The notes beneath the pieces are model-generated. The model saw only the letters and a list, made by a program, of their open reading frames with translations, was not told the origin of the DNA and did not search any database. A stretch of 64,000 nt of DNA from Clostridiales bacterium (GTDB taxonomy: Bacteria; Bacillota; Clostridia; Christensenellales; CAG-138). Below, in pieces: positions 34,886 through 44,198 of the stretch. Each line of letters starts with the position of its first letter. Position 1 is the first letter of the stretch. The stretch spans positions 1-64,000 of the forward strand of contig SFDB01000005.1 in NCBI GenBank assembly GCA_004558825.1, in the 5' to 3' direction. The translations under genes were made by a program, and so were the position numbers.

Positions 34886-36254
34886 GGAATACCGCACAAT
34901 CAAAGAGGTCGTCGGGCCGCTTATGCTCGTCGAGGACGTTGAAGGCGTGAAGTATGACGAGCTCGTGGAGATAGAGCAGAAAAACGGCGAGATACGGCGC
35001 GGGCGCGTGCTGGAAATAGACGGCGACAAGGCGCTTCTGCAGCTTTTCGAGGGCTCGCAGGGGCTGAAGATATCCGACTCGAAGGCGCGTTTTCTCGGTC
35101 GAAGCATAGAGCTTGCCGTTTCGCCCGACATGCTCGGACGCGTTTTTGACGGCATGGGCAGGCCGAACGACCGTGGACCTGAGCTGATACCGGAAAAGCG
35201 GCTGGATATAAACGGCGCGCCCATAAATCCCGCGTCGCGCGACTATCCGAGCGAGTTTATACAGACGGGCGTCTCGTCGATTGACGGCCTTAACACGCTT
35301 GTAAGGGGGCAGAAGCTGCCTGTGTTCTCGGGCTCGGGAATGCCGCACGCCAACCTTGCGGCGCAGATAGCGCGTCAGGCGAGGGTGCTCGGCGCCGACG
35401 AAGGGTTTGCGGTCGTGTTTGCTGCGGTCGGCATAACGTTCGAGGAGGCCGACTTTTTCATAAACGATTTCAGGCAGACGGGCGCTATCGACAGAACGGT
35501 TACGTTCGTAAACCTTGCGAACGATCCTGCGATAGAGCGTATCGCCACGCCGCGCATGGCGATAACCGCCGCAGAATATTTAGCGTATGATCTCGGAATG
35601 CATGTGCTTGTAATAATTACGGACATAACGAATTATGCCGAAGCGCTCCGTGAGGTCAGCGCGGCGCGCAAGGAGGTCCCGGGCAGACGAGGGTATCCGG
35701 GCTATCTCTACACGGACCTTGCCACGATGTATGAGCGTGCGGGCAGGATAAAGGGAAGAGCGGGCTCGATAACGATGATACCGATTCTTTCGATGCCCGA
35801 GGACGACGTAACGCATCCGATACCCGACCTTACAGGCTACATTACGGAAGGCCAGATAATACTTTCGCGCGACCTCTATCGAAAGGGCATAACGCCCCCG
35901 ATAAACGTACTTCCGTCGCTTTCGCGCCTTAAGGATAAGGGCATAGGGCGCGGCAAGACGCGCGAGGATCATGCCGACACGATGAACCAGCTTTTTGCAT
36001 CGTATTCGCGCGGCAAGGAGGCGAAGGAGCTTGCCGTCATACTCGGCGACGCTGCGCTGAGCGACGTCGATAAGCTCTACGCGAAGTTTGCGGACGCGTT
36101 TGAGCAGGAATATGTTTCGCAGGGCTATTACACCAACAGAAGCATTGAGGAGACGCTCAACATAGGCTGGAAGCTTTTGTCGATACTCCCCAAAAGCGAG
36201 CTTAAGCGCATAAAGGATGAATACATCGAAAAATATCTTCCGTCAGCCGAGTGA
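34878..36254 (+). CDS. ntpB: V-type ATP synthase subunit B
   Basis: About 458 residues from ATG 34878 (MRKEYRTIKEVVGPLMLVED), with GAGGAGG at 34863-34869; an upstream frame extension inside subunit A has no ribosome site. Non-catalytic head subunit: no P-loop, but the family stretches PVFSGSGMPHANLAAQIARQ, EVPGRRGYPGYLYTDLATMYERAG and SRLKDKGIG are intact. Confidence 0.98.
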   Translation: MRKEYRTIKEVVGPLMLVEDVEGVKYDELVEIEQKNGEIRRGRVLEIDGDKALLQLFEGSQGLKISDSKARFLGRSIELAVSPDMLGRVFDGMGRPNDRGPELIPEKRLDINGAPINPASRDYPSEFIQTGVSSIDGLNTLVRGQKLPVFSGSGMPHANLAAQIARQARVLGADEGFAVVFAAVGITFEEADFFINDFRQTGAIDRTVTFVNLANDPAIERIATPRMAITAAEYLAYDLGMHVLVIITDITNYAEALREVSAARKEVPGRRGYPGYLYTDLATMYERAGRIKGRAGSITMIPILSMPEDDVTHPIPDLTGYITEGQIILSRDLYRKGITPPINVLPSLSRLKDKGIGRGKTREDHADTMNQLFASYSRGKEAKELAVILGDAALSDVDKLYAKFADAFEQEYVSQGYYTNRSIEETLNIGWKLLSILPKSELKRIKDEYIEKYLPSAE

Positions 36255-36278
36255 CGAGACGCTTTTTAAGGAGGCAAT

Positions 36279-36908
36279 ATGTCTACCCTGCAGGTAAAGC
36301 CCACAAGGATGGAGCTTTCAAACCTAAAAAAACGTAAAGCCGTTGCTGTCCGCGGCCATAAGCTGATGAAGGACAAGCGCGACGAGACGGTCAGGCGGTT
36401 CATAGTATATGTCCGCAGAAACAAGGAGCTGAGGGAGCTTGCCGAGAGGAAGCTTGCCGATGCGATGAACGCGTTTGTGCTTGCGCGCGCTTCTATGACG
36501 CCCGATGAGATTGAGGAAGCGCTCTGCTATCCCGCGAGACCGGCCTCGGTTGATGTCAGCACGACTCATGTGCTCTCGATAGCCGTGCCCGAGCTTAAGC
36601 TTTCAACGACCGATGACTTCTCGTATCCGTACGGCTTTGAATCTACGAGCGCGGAGCTTGACGGCGCGGTTCGTGCATTGGCGGAGCTTCTGCCGCTGCT
36701 CATAGAGCTTGCTCAGGTTGAAAAGACGTGCAACCTGCTTGCCGACGAGATAGAAAAGACGCGCCGCCGCGTCAATGCGCTCGAATACGTTATGATACCG
36801 CAGTTTGAGGAGACGATACGGCGAATAACCATGAAGCTTGACGAAAACGAGAGGGCGAATCTCACGCGGCTCATGAAAACCAAGGATATGCTTGCGGAAA
36901 AGAAATAA
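36279..36908 (+). CDS. ntpD: V-type ATP synthase subunit D
   Basis: A 209-residue central rotor shaft subunit made of two long helices: VKPTRMELSNLKKRKAVAVRGHKLMKDKRDE at the N-terminus and KTRRRVNALEYVMIPQFEETIRRI near the C-terminus, both diagnostic. Last gene of the operon H/G-I-K-E-C-F-A-B-D, making a complete complex. Confidence 0.97.
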   Translation: MSTLQVKPTRMELSNLKKRKAVAVRGHKLMKDKRDETVRRFIVYVRRNKELRELAERKLADAMNAFVLARASMTPDEIEEALCYPARPASVDVSTTHVLSIAVPELKLSTTDDFSYPYGFESTSAELDGAVRALAELLPLLIELAQVEKTCNLLADEIEKTRRRVNALEYVMIPQFEETIRRITMKLDENERANLTRLMKTKDMLAEKK

Positions 36909-36925
36909 AAGGTGCTTTTGAATTA

Positions 36926-36975
36926 AGGAGGAAACGATTGATATCTAACGATGGCACGGAGTGGTAGCCTCCTTT
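36926..36975 (+). other. Strong ribosome site, mini-ORF and complementary anti-ribosome site
   Basis: AAGGAGG (36926-36932) is followed after six bases by a nine-codon TTG frame (36939-36968, MISNDGTEW) whose stop codon is immediately followed by CCTCCTT (36969-36975), the exact complement of the ribosome site. A second ATG mini-frame (36952-36981) overlaps. It lies after the V-ATPase operon, and no gene follows on this strand. Confidence 0.4.
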
Positions 36976-36984
36976 GGTAATATG

Positions 36985-37023
36985 GAAGCAGCCGCCGAAC
37001 GCAATTCGTTCGGCGGCTGCTTC
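36985..37023 (+). terminator. Terminator of the V-ATPase operon
   Basis: GAAGCAGCCGCCGAACG-CAATT-CGTTCGGCGGCTGCTTC: a perfect 17-bp stem, short T-tract. It also faces the end of groEL. Confidence 0.75.
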
Positions 37024-37082
37024 GCGCTGTAGCAGACTGTTCAACCTCCGCCGCGAGCAGCAGAGGTTGAACGCGCTATTTA

Positions 37083-38708
37083 TCAATACATTCCGGGTGC
37101 GCCGCCCATTGCGGGAGCAGCAGGTTCGGGAGCAGGTATGTCACAGACAAGGCTTTCCGTCGTGAGCGCCATGGCTGCTATCGATGCGGCGTTCTGGAGG
37201 GCGCTCCTTGTAACCTTGGTCGGGTCGATGATTCCTTGCTCGGCCATCATGCAATACTCATCCGTTGCGGCGTTGTAGCCGTAGCCGGGCTTTTGAGCCG
37301 CACGAACGTTTGCGACGATTACGCTGCCCTCGAGGCCTGCGTTGTACGCAATCTGACGGAGCGGCTCTTCCATGGCGCGAAGAACGATTTCGATACCCGT
37401 GCGTGTATCGCCTGTCTCCTTGGAGGCGAGCTCCTTAATCTTATCGCATACGTTGAGCAAAGCGATTCCGCCGCCGGGAACGATGCCCTCTTCGACGGCC
37501 GCACGCGTTGCTGCGAGAGCGTCCTCAATACGCATTTTGATTTCTTTCATCTCGACCTCTGTTGCGGCGCCGACAGCTATGACGGCTACGCCGCCTGCGA
37601 GCTTTGCGAGACGCTCCTGGAGCTTTTCGCGGTCATATTCTGATGTCGATTCCGCAATCTGGGCCTTAATGCTCGAAACGCGCGCCTTGATGGCATCGGG
37701 ATCGCCCGCGCCTTCGACGATAACGGTGTTATCCTTATCGACTTTGACCTGGCGGGCAGTACCGAGCTGAGCAAGCGTTGCGTCCTTGAGCTCCATGCCG
37801 AGCTCATCGGAAATGACTTCGCCGCCCGTCAGTATGGCGATATCCTGGAGCATTGCCTTACGCCTGTCGCCGAATCCGGGGGCCTTGACGGCGACGCATG
37901 TGAATGTGCCGCGCAGCTTGTTGACGACGAGCGTTGCGAGCGCTTCGCCTTCTACGTCCTCGGCGATTATGAGGAGCTTCTTGCCCTGCTGGGCTATCGG
38001 CTCGAGAATCGGGAGTATCTCCTGAATGGAGGATATCTTCTTTTCGGTGATGAGAATGTAGGGGTTATCGAGCACGGCTTCCATCTTATCGGAATCCGTT
38101 ACCATGTAGGCGGAAGCATAACCGCGGTCAAATTGCATACCCTCGACGGTCTTGAGCTCTGTCTCGATGGTCTTGCTCTCTTCTACAGTGATAACGCCGT
38201 CGTTTCCGACCTTCTCCATGGCTTCGGAGATGTAAGCGCCGATCTTCTCGCTCGAAGCTGATATGGAAGCGACCTGCGCGATATCCTGCTTGTTCATTAC
38301 GGGCTTGCTCATAGCCTTGAGTTCTGCAACGGCAGCGTCAACGGCCTTTTCGATGCCGCGCCTTATTACCATCGGGTTTGCGCCGGCGGCAACGTTGCGG
38401 AGACCTTCATGGACTATTGCCTGCGCAAGGAGAGTTGCGGTGGTCGTGCCGTCGCCCGCGACGTCGTTCGTCTTGGTCGCAACCTCTTTGACGAGCTGTG
38501 CGCCCATGTTCTCGAAGGGGTCTTCAAGTTCGATTTCCTTTGCGATTGTTACGCCGTCGTTAGTGATGAGCGGAGCGCCGAACTTCTTGTCGAGCACAAC
38601 GTTCCTGCCCTTCGGCCCGAGAGTCACCTTAACGGTGTTTGCGAGCGTATTTATACCGGTTTCGATAGCCTTGCGGGCGTCTTCGCCGAATTTAATCTGC
38701 TTTGCCAT
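37083..38708 (-). CDS. groEL: Chaperonin GroEL
   Basis: About 541 residues from ATG 38708 (MAKQIKFGEDARKAIETG), with AAGGAGG eight bases upstream. Intact ATP site VTLGPKGRNV and VAGDGTTTATLLA, apical domain, and the conserved EGIVPGGGIALL. The tail is PAPEPAAPAMGGAPGMY, ending in Gly-Met-Tyr rather than a longer GGM repeat. Makes the 14-mer folding chamber with GroES. Confidence 0.98.
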   Translation of the reverse strand: MAKQIKFGEDARKAIETGINTLANTVKVTLGPKGRNVVLDKKFGAPLITNDGVTIAKEIELEDPFENMGAQLVKEVATKTNDVAGDGTTTATLLAQAIVHEGLRNVAAGANPMVIRRGIEKAVDAAVAELKAMSKPVMNKQDIAQVASISASSEKIGAYISEAMEKVGNDGVITVEESKTIETELKTVEGMQFDRGYASAYMVTDSDKMEAVLDNPYILITEKKISSIQEILPILEPIAQQGKKLLIIAEDVEGEALATLVVNKLRGTFTCVAVKAPGFGDRRKAMLQDIAILTGGEVISDELGMELKDATLAQLGTARQVKVDKDNTVIVEGAGDPDAIKARVSSIKAQIAESTSEYDREKLQERLAKLAGGVAVIAVGAATEVEMKEIKMRIEDALAATRAAVEEGIVPGGGIALLNVCDKIKELASKETGDTRTGIEIVLRAMEEPLRQIAYNAGLEGSVIVANVRAAQKPGYGYNAATDEYCMMAEQGIIDPTKVTRSALQNAASIAAMALTTESLVCDIPAPEPAAPAMGGAPGMY

Positions 38709-38721
38709 GTTAGTTTCCTCC

Positions 38722-39006
38722 TTATTCAACTACTGCCAAAATGTCGTTTTGACGAACTACAATGTATTCCGTGCCGTCGAGCTTGACCTCTGTTCCGGCA
38801 TACTTTGAATAGATAACCTTATCGCCTGCGGAGACGTACATCGTTACCTCCTTGCCGTCTACACAACCGCCGGGGCCGACGGCGATAACTTCCGCCATCT
38901 GCGGTTTTTCTTTTGCGGCGGCGGTCAGTATGATGCCGCCCTTTGTGGTTTCTTCGGCTTCGACATTCTTAATGACGACGCGATCTGCCAAAGGTCTGAG
39001 TTTCAT
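38722..39006 (-). CDS. groES: Co-chaperonin GroES
   Basis: A 94-residue co-chaperonin, standard length: MKLRPLADRVVIKNVEAEETTKGGIILT with the mobile loop, and GDKVIYSKYAGTEVKLDG. First gene of the groES-groEL operon, 13 bases ahead of groEL, under CIRCE control. Confidence 0.98.
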   Translation of the reverse strand: MKLRPLADRVVIKNVEAEETTKGGIILTAAAKEKPQMAEVIAVGPGGCVDGKEVTMYVSAGDKVIYSKYAGTEVKLDGTEYIVVRQNDILAVVE

Positions 39007-39041
39007 TATATTTTTCCTCCTTGATAATAATCACGATCCTG

Positions 39042-39068
39042 TTAGCACTCATGTCGTTTGAGTGCTAA
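39042..39068. promoter_or_regulatory. CIRCE operator (HrcA binding site)
   Basis: Perfect match to the consensus TTAGCACTC-N9-GAGTGCTAA, located between the groESL promoter and groES. Predicts heat-shock control by HrcA, whose gene is not in the window. Confidence 0.98.
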
Positions 39069-39078
39069 TCACGATACT

Positions 39079-39107
39079 ATGATAGTCTCTGCAAATATGT
39101 GTAGCAA
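39079..39107 (-). promoter_or_regulatory. Promoter of groESL
   Basis: Minus strand: -35 TTGCTA (39102-39107), a 17-base spacer and -10 TATCAT (39079-39084), immediately upstream of CIRCE. Confidence 0.65.
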
Positions 39108-39216
39108 GACCAATGCCACGGTATTATAACAATATTTGGAATATTATTAAAAAATACCTTTGCATTACTTAATATTGCTCGTTATTTTTGCGTTTTATTC
39201 ACTATTTTGATACAGT

Positions 39217-39245
39217 TTTACAACAATGTGAATTAGTTATATAAT
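39217..39245 (+). promoter_or_regulatory. Promoter of the dCMP deaminase gene
   Basis: -35 TTTACA (39217-39222), a 17-base spacer and -10 TATAAT (39240-39245), 21 bases before the start codon. Confidence 0.75.
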
Positions 39246-39266
39246 TATGGCGAGAGGTGAACGCAA

Positions 39267-39740
39267 ATGTGGAGTAAATGGGACGATCGCTTCATGCAGA
39301 TGGCGAAAATAATCGGTTCGTGGTCGAGCTGTTTTCAGGATTCCCGAAAGATAGGCGCGATAATCGTGAAAAACAAGCGCATACTTACGACGGGGTACAA
39401 CGGGGCGCCGGCGGGCATAAAGAGCTGCACCGAGCGCGGCGAGTGTCTGCGGCGCAAGCTGAGCATACCGTCCGGCACGCGGCATGAGCTTTGCTACGCC
39501 ATACATGCCGAGCAGAATGCCATAATTCAGGCGGCGAAGCTCGGCGTAAGCATAGACGGCGCGACGCTCTATTGTACTCATCAGCCGTGCGTGATATGTG
39601 CGAAGATGATAGTAAATTCGGGTATATCGCGCGTTGTGTACGGTGAGGGATATCCTGACGAGTTTGCTCTTAAAATATTTGAGCAGTCGGGCGTACTGCT
39701 TGAAAAATACGACGGACGGGAAGCCGACGATGAAATTTGA
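39267..39740 (+). CDS. Deoxycytidylate deaminase (ComEB family)
   Basis: A 157-residue zinc enzyme that deaminates dCMP to dUMP for thymidylate synthesis. Zinc ligands are in HAEQNAIIQAA (H-A-E) and CTHQPCVICAKMI (PCxxC); the CTERGECLRRKLSIPSGTRHE insert is typical of ComEB-type dCMP deaminases. GAGAGGTG precedes the ATG. Its end overlaps the next gene by eleven bases. Confidence 0.93.
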   Translation: MWSKWDDRFMQMAKIIGSWSSCFQDSRKIGAIIVKNKRILTTGYNGAPAGIKSCTERGECLRRKLSIPSGTRHELCYAIHAEQNAIIQAAKLGVSIDGATLYCTHQPCVICAKMIVNSGISRVVYGEGYPDEFALKIFEQSGVLLEKYDGREADDEI

Positions 39741-40800
39741 TTACGATGTGGCGATAGTCGGCCTGGGGCCTGCGGGGTCAACACTTGCGCGGCTTCTCGA
39801 CAAGCACTTTAAGGTTGTAGCGATAGATAAAAAGCGTATAGCTGACGGCGGCTTCAAAAAAGTGTGCGGCGGACTTTTGTCGCTCGACGCGCAGGAGGCT
39901 CTCGCCCGCTTCGACATGACGCTGCCGAAGGAAATACTCGTTGACCCGCAGATATTCGCCGTAAAGACGATAGACCTGAAGGCAGGGCTTACTCGCGTTT
40001 ATCAACGCCCATATGTAAACCTCGACAGGGATAAGTTCGATAAATGGCTTATGTCTCTTGTTCCGCCTCACGTTGAAATAATCCTTGACGGCCGCTGCGA
40101 AAGCGTAGAGCGGGACGGCGACGGTTTCAGGCTGAAGGTTGTGCACGGCGGCAAAGAGCGCGTGATGACGGCGAAATACGTCGTCGGCGCCGACGGGGCG
40201 TCGAGCATCGTGCGCAGATGCCTTGAGGGAAAAACGAAAACGCGGCGCTATGTCGCAATACAGCAATGGTTCAGGGAGGGCAACGCGAAGCCGTTTTATT
40301 CATGCGTGTTTGACCGCGATACGAGCGATTGCTGTTCATGGAGCATTTCAAAGGACGGCATGTTCATATTTGGCGGTGCTTTTCCGTTCGATGACCCGCG
40401 CGGACGCTTTGAGGAGCAAAAGCGAAAGCTTGAAAAGTACGGATTCGTATTCGGCGAGCCGATTAAAACGGAGGCGTGCGTAGTGCTCAGGCCGCGGCGG
40501 ATGAGCGATTTCAGGCTTGGCAGCAACGGCGAGTTTCTTATAGGCGAAGCGGGCGGATTCATAAGCCCGAGCTCGCTCGAGGGCATAAGCTACGCCATGA
40601 ACACCGCGCAGAAGCTTGCGGAAATAATTAACGCGTGTTCCGATAGGCGTTCGCCAAACAACGCATACAGGCGCGCGGTGCTTCCGATGCGCATCAAGCT
40701 TATGGCAAAGGTGCTCAAGTGCGCGTTTATGTATGTTCCTTTCCTGCGCAGGCTCGTTATGAAAAGCGGCGTTCAGAGCCTTGACATGTTCAATGTCTGA
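39730..40800 (+). CDS. FAD-dependent oxidoreductase, geranylgeranyl-reductase-like
   Basis: About 356 residues from ATG 39730 (MKFDYDVAIVGLGPAGSTLA), the standard FAD-binding start. Downstream landmarks: GADGASSIVRR, CSWSISKDGMFIFGGAFP and IGEAGGFISPSSLEGISYAM, which is the GD/E-AGF-x-P-xx-GEG-type FAD motif of the family that includes geranylgeranyl and digeranylgeranyl-phospholipid reductases. The substrate in a bacterium is uncertain. Coupled to the dCMP deaminase gene by overlap; no ribosome site of its own. It ends at the base next to the stop of lplA. Confidence 0.85.
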   Translation: MKFDYDVAIVGLGPAGSTLARLLDKHFKVVAIDKKRIADGGFKKVCGGLLSLDAQEALARFDMTLPKEILVDPQIFAVKTIDLKAGLTRVYQRPYVNLDRDKFDKWLMSLVPPHVEIILDGRCESVERDGDGFRLKVVHGGKERVMTAKYVVGADGASSIVRRCLEGKTKTRRYVAIQQWFREGNAKPFYSCVFDRDTSDCCSWSISKDGMFIFGGAFPFDDPRGRFEEQKRKLEKYGFVFGEPIKTEACVVLRPRRMSDFRLGSNGEFLIGEAGGFISPSSLEGISYAMNTAQKLAEIINACSDRRSPNNAYRRAVLPMRIKLMAKVLKCAFMYVPFLRRLVMKSGVQSLDMFNV

Positions 40801-41769
40801 TTATTTCCCCACTTCCGTCAGCCACTCGGCGACATCGCGCGCTTCATTAGTGTCGTACGCTATGACGGCCGCGCCAAGCGTGCGGCCGTCATAGCGGCAG
40901 CCGCGCAGCATCGATGGCAGGGCGGCGATAAACTGCTCATCCATGGCGTCGGAATATGCGGCGCATTCCTCCACTATGCCCGAGGCTGTGTGAAGGAGAA
41001 GCTGCACTCCTCCCCAGGGGAAACGCCTTTCAAGCTCGGTGTCGAAGCTCGGAGTTTCGCCGAGACGCCATTCCCACGAGGCGAAACGCTTTTCAAGCTC
41101 GTCAAGCTTAGCGGCGTCGAGCATTTTATCGTCTATGCGGTCAGCTTCGCCGTATTCGCGAATAAATGCATCCTCGAGCGCTGCGGAAAGCTTTCCGACG
41201 GTAAGCGAAGGCGAAAGCTCCTTGAGATTGCACACGCGCGAACGTACGCTGTCGACGCCTTTTGACTTGAGCTTTTCCTTTGATGGCGCGAGATAGCGCG
41301 AAAGCCTGCTCATATCGACGTCGACGAGCAGCGTTCCGTGCTGCATGCTAACGGTGCGCGAGTGGCGGAACGCATTGCCTGAGAATTTTGCGCCATCCTT
41401 TGTGATTATATCGTTTCTGCCCGAAAATTCAGCTTCAATCGAAAGCGAAGACAGCGCCGAAAGTATAACCGAAAGCTGGCGCGACAAGTCGTATGTGCCT
41501 TTGTCGGCTATGAAGGTGAAGTTCAGATTATTTACATCATGGAATACTGCGCCGCCGCCCGTCGTGCGCCGCGCGATAAAACCGTTTTCGGAGTCGATGA
41601 GATCGACGCGGCATTCCTTCCATGCGTTTTGGTTGCGGCCGATGACGACGGTATTCCTGTTGCGCCAAAGATAGAGCGTCATGCCCTGACCCTGAGTATC
41701 GAAAAGAAGCTCCTCGAGCGCAAGGTTGCGATACGGATTTAAGCAGTCTGTTTTTACCAGTCTGTTCAT
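40801..41769 (-). CDS. lplA: Lipoate--protein ligase
   Basis: About 322 residues (an ATG two codons upstream at 41775 overlaps the preceding stop and is also possible). Lipoate pocket ARRTTGGGAVFHDVNNLNFTFI, then GRNDIITKDGAKFSGNAF with the catalytic lysine region, HGTLLVDVDMSRLSRYL and the C-terminal domain with FASWEWRLGETP. Activates lipoate with ATP and attaches it to E2 or GcvH proteins. Third gene of the operon with the two membrane-protein genes upstream. Confidence 0.94.
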   Translation of the reverse strand: MNRLVKTDCLNPYRNLALEELLFDTQGQGMTLYLWRNRNTVVIGRNQNAWKECRVDLIDSENGFIARRTTGGGAVFHDVNNLNFTFIADKGTYDLSRQLSVILSALSSLSIEAEFSGRNDIITKDGAKFSGNAFRHSRTVSMQHGTLLVDVDMSRLSRYLAPSKEKLKSKGVDSVRSRVCNLKELSPSLTVGKLSAALEDAFIREYGEADRIDDKMLDAAKLDELEKRFASWEWRLGETPSFDTELERRFPWGGVQLLLHTASGIVEECAAYSDAMDEQFIAALPSMLRGCRYDGRTLGAAVIAYDTNEARDVAEWLTEVGK

Positions 41770-41774
41770 AAGCA

Positions 41775-42659
41775 TTATTCCTCAAACATATCTATGAATT
41801 CGGTCACCGTGTCGGCGGCGTTTTCCGCAAAGCGGGCGTATCTGTTGTGCGTGAGCGTGGGATCCATGGGCGGCATGAGCATGTTGTCATAGTTGCCGAG
41901 CATTATGTCGGCGTTTGTGCCGTAAAAGTGTACGAATACGCCGCACTTGCGCGAAGCGGCGCGCATTGTTTCCCGATAAGCGACGAGTGCGTTGCAGAGC
42001 TTGTCGTCAAGCATGGCGGCGTCGTCTACGGTCATGGCCAGAAGCTCGTATTTTTTTCTGAATTCGGGTGTTCCGGCGTTCATGGCAAGCTTATGGGGCC
42101 TGTTTGAGCGCGTGCGCACGCCTTCATTGTCGCTCGCTCCGCGCGGACGAAGTATCACGTCGGGCATCGATACGGGCATGTTCGTTATGCGAATGAGCTG
42201 CACCTCGTAGCGCGGCGTTATTTCGTCGGTGCTCTTTGAGCGGTTGCGGCGCTTGAAAAGAAGGTGGCACGAATCGATGTCGGAGCCCTTGTATTTCGCT
42301 TTGAAGCGCCTGTAGGTCATGAAACGGGAATGCTTTTTCAGGAAGCCCATGTCCTCAACCTCCTTGCGCGTGAAGCCGTTTTTTCTGTCGTAGTCAAAAT
42401 CGTGAAAGCGTTTTTTGAACTCTTCGCGCATGTAAAGATCTTCGAACGCATCGAAATACCTGCGCTCGGCGGTGTCGACGAGCACAAAGGCTATGATTAT
42501 CGAAGCGGCGATGCACGCAAGCGCGGCATAACGCACATAGACGTTGTTCATGAACATGCCCGCCAGCAGGCCTATCATGCCGAGGGCAAACAACAGCATT
42601 GTTATTATTGAGTTCCGACCGTGCTTTTTTGCAAGGTCATTGAGCTTTTCTTGAGGCAT
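41775..42659 (-). CDS. Two-helix membrane protein of unknown function
   Basis: A 294-residue protein with two adjacent membrane helices (about residues 17-35 and 40-62), and a large cytoplasmic domain containing FKAKYKGSDIDSCHLLFKRRN and YEVQLIRITNMPVSMPDVILRPRG. The arrangement resembles DUF3137-type proteins, but I am not certain. It overlaps lplA by one base and follows the glycosyltransferase-like gene by 21 bp. No catalytic motif seen. Confidence 0.75.
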   Translation of the reverse strand: MPQEKLNDLAKKHGRNSIITMLLFALGMIGLLAGMFMNNVYVRYAALACIAASIIIAFVLVDTAERRYFDAFEDLYMREEFKKRFHDFDYDRKNGFTRKEVEDMGFLKKHSRFMTYRRFKAKYKGSDIDSCHLLFKRRNRSKSTDEITPRYEVQLIRITNMPVSMPDVILRPRGASDNEGVRTRSNRPHKLAMNAGTPEFRKKYELLAMTVDDAAMLDDKLCNALVAYRETMRAASRKCGVFVHFYGTNADIMLGNYDNMLMPPMDPTLTHNRYARFAENAADTVTEFIDMFEE

Positions 42660-42680
42660 ATTATTCTCCTTAATCCTTGT

Positions 42681-44015
42681 TTATTGCAGGAATGTCATTG
42701 CCATGGCGCCGTATACGTTGAACATTATTCCGAAAGCGCATACGAATATTTCGTAGTATTTAAGCCGCTTTTCGGTCTGTGGCAGCACCTCGGCCCGGCT
42801 GCGCTTCATGCCGCGGTTAATGGCGGCGTTGACGGTGACGGAGCTTCTCGTATCGAGCGACGCAAGCGCCATGTAGAAGCAAACGAGCGGTATTATGTCT
42901 ACCGTGTATCGTGCGCCGAACTGCCATCCGCCGAGCGTCTTGTGCATGCAGGTGAAAATAATGTTCAGGAACATGGCGGCGATTATCGCACCGCGCGCCG
43001 CGTCAAGCTTTTTGCAGACGATATCGGTGACTATGTATACCACCGACAACACGAATATCGGGTTTGCCACGAATATGCAGAAGCCGTCGAACAGCGGGTA
43101 GTCGAGCGTGAGATCGGGGTTGACCTTCACGAAGCGCAGAAACAGCCGTTTGAGGTTCGTAAACAGATACGAAACGTTGAACTGGCCGTCGGGCGATTCG
43201 ATGAATTCAGGCAGATAGTTGTGGCCGAACTCGAACACGTTCCCGAAGCGGATAAAATTATACCACATGTAGGCCGCCGCTATGCATATAGGTATAATGA
43301 AGCATTTCCACTGCTTAAGCGCCGTTCGGAAAAAGAAAGCAAGGCGATTTCTCTTTGGAGCTTCGGACTTTCCGCGGTCGAGCACATAAAAATACACAAA
43401 CAGCGCTATGAAGCAAACCATCGAAAACGGCCTGCATCCAACGGCGCATGCGACGAGAGCATAGGCGAGTATGCGTTTGCCGCGCAGCGCCGCGTAAAAG
43501 GCGCCCAAAAGAAGCGCGAGATTTAAGAGCTGCGCCTGAAACCATACGCCGCCGACAGTGCTCATCCACATCGCGTTGCTGCCCCAGACGACAAGCAGCG
43601 CCAAAAGCGCCGAGCTGCCCTCTTTGAAGCCTGCGTGACGGAATATCTTATACGCGAACGCCGCCGCGATAAGCGCGTATATCATAACAAGCAGGTTGCT
43701 CGGCACGTTCGCGCCGAATACGAACGTGAGCGGGAATATAACGACGCTCGGAAACGGCGGGAACGATACATAAAACTTTCCCTGATATTCGGCTATCTCG
43801 AGATAGGAATAGTTTCTTCCGAGATCGGCACGGCCTTCACGCCAGGAAAGCGCCTGCAGCGTATAGCTGTCCCAGTGGTGATTGTCGAGCAGCTTCCCCG
43901 CGGATTGATTCTTATATAAATCGTGTATCAGAATATAGCCCGCGATCATTATGACCATAAGGCATATGAGCATCCAGTCAATGCGCTTGGCTTGTGTTTT
44001 AGCGTTCGCTTCCAT
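42681..44015 (-). CDS. Polytopic membrane protein, GT-C glycosyltransferase-like
   Basis: A 444-residue protein with about eleven membrane helices. An early extracytoplasmic loop (DNHHWDSYTLQALSWREGRADLGRNYSY) contains acidic and aromatic residues in the place where GT-C enzymes keep their catalytic aspartate, followed by YVSFPPFPSVVIFPLTFVFG. The layout fits a polyprenyl-phosphate-sugar-dependent mannosyltransferase or related enzyme; that is inference. First gene of a three-gene operon. Confidence 0.75.
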   Translation of the reverse strand: MEANAKTQAKRIDWMLICLMVIMIAGYILIHDLYKNQSAGKLLDNHHWDSYTLQALSWREGRADLGRNYSYLEIAEYQGKFYVSFPPFPSVVIFPLTFVFGANVPSNLLVMIYALIAAAFAYKIFRHAGFKEGSSALLALLVVWGSNAMWMSTVGGVWFQAQLLNLALLLGAFYAALRGKRILAYALVACAVGCRPFSMVCFIALFVYFYVLDRGKSEAPKRNRLAFFFRTALKQWKCFIIPICIAAAYMWYNFIRFGNVFEFGHNYLPEFIESPDGQFNVSYLFTNLKRLFLRFVKVNPDLTLDYPLFDGFCIFVANPIFVLSVVYIVTDIVCKKLDAARGAIIAAMFLNIIFTCMHKTLGGWQFGARYTVDIIPLVCFYMALASLDTRSSVTVNAAINRGMKRSRAEVLPQTEKRLKYYEIFVCAFGIMFNVYGAMAMTFLQ

Positions 44016-44140
44016 TGGCCCCCCTTGCTTCGCATTTTATACGCATATTATACACCGTGCGCCGGGCAATGGCAATTTAATGCGGACATATGCGCGCGGG
44101 AAAAGTTTGATAACATTTTTTATTTATTGATTAGTTAATC

Positions 44141-44169
44141 TTGTAAAGCTGTACGGTGCATGATAAAAT
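44141..44169 (+). promoter_or_regulatory. Promoter of the flavodiiron protein gene
   Basis: -35 TTGTAA (44141-44146), a 17-base spacer and -10 TAAAAT (44164-44169). It excludes the in-frame ATG at 44160 as the start. Confidence 0.6.
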
Positions 44170-44198
44170 CATATCAGCAAAACCAAAGGAGGCAGAAA

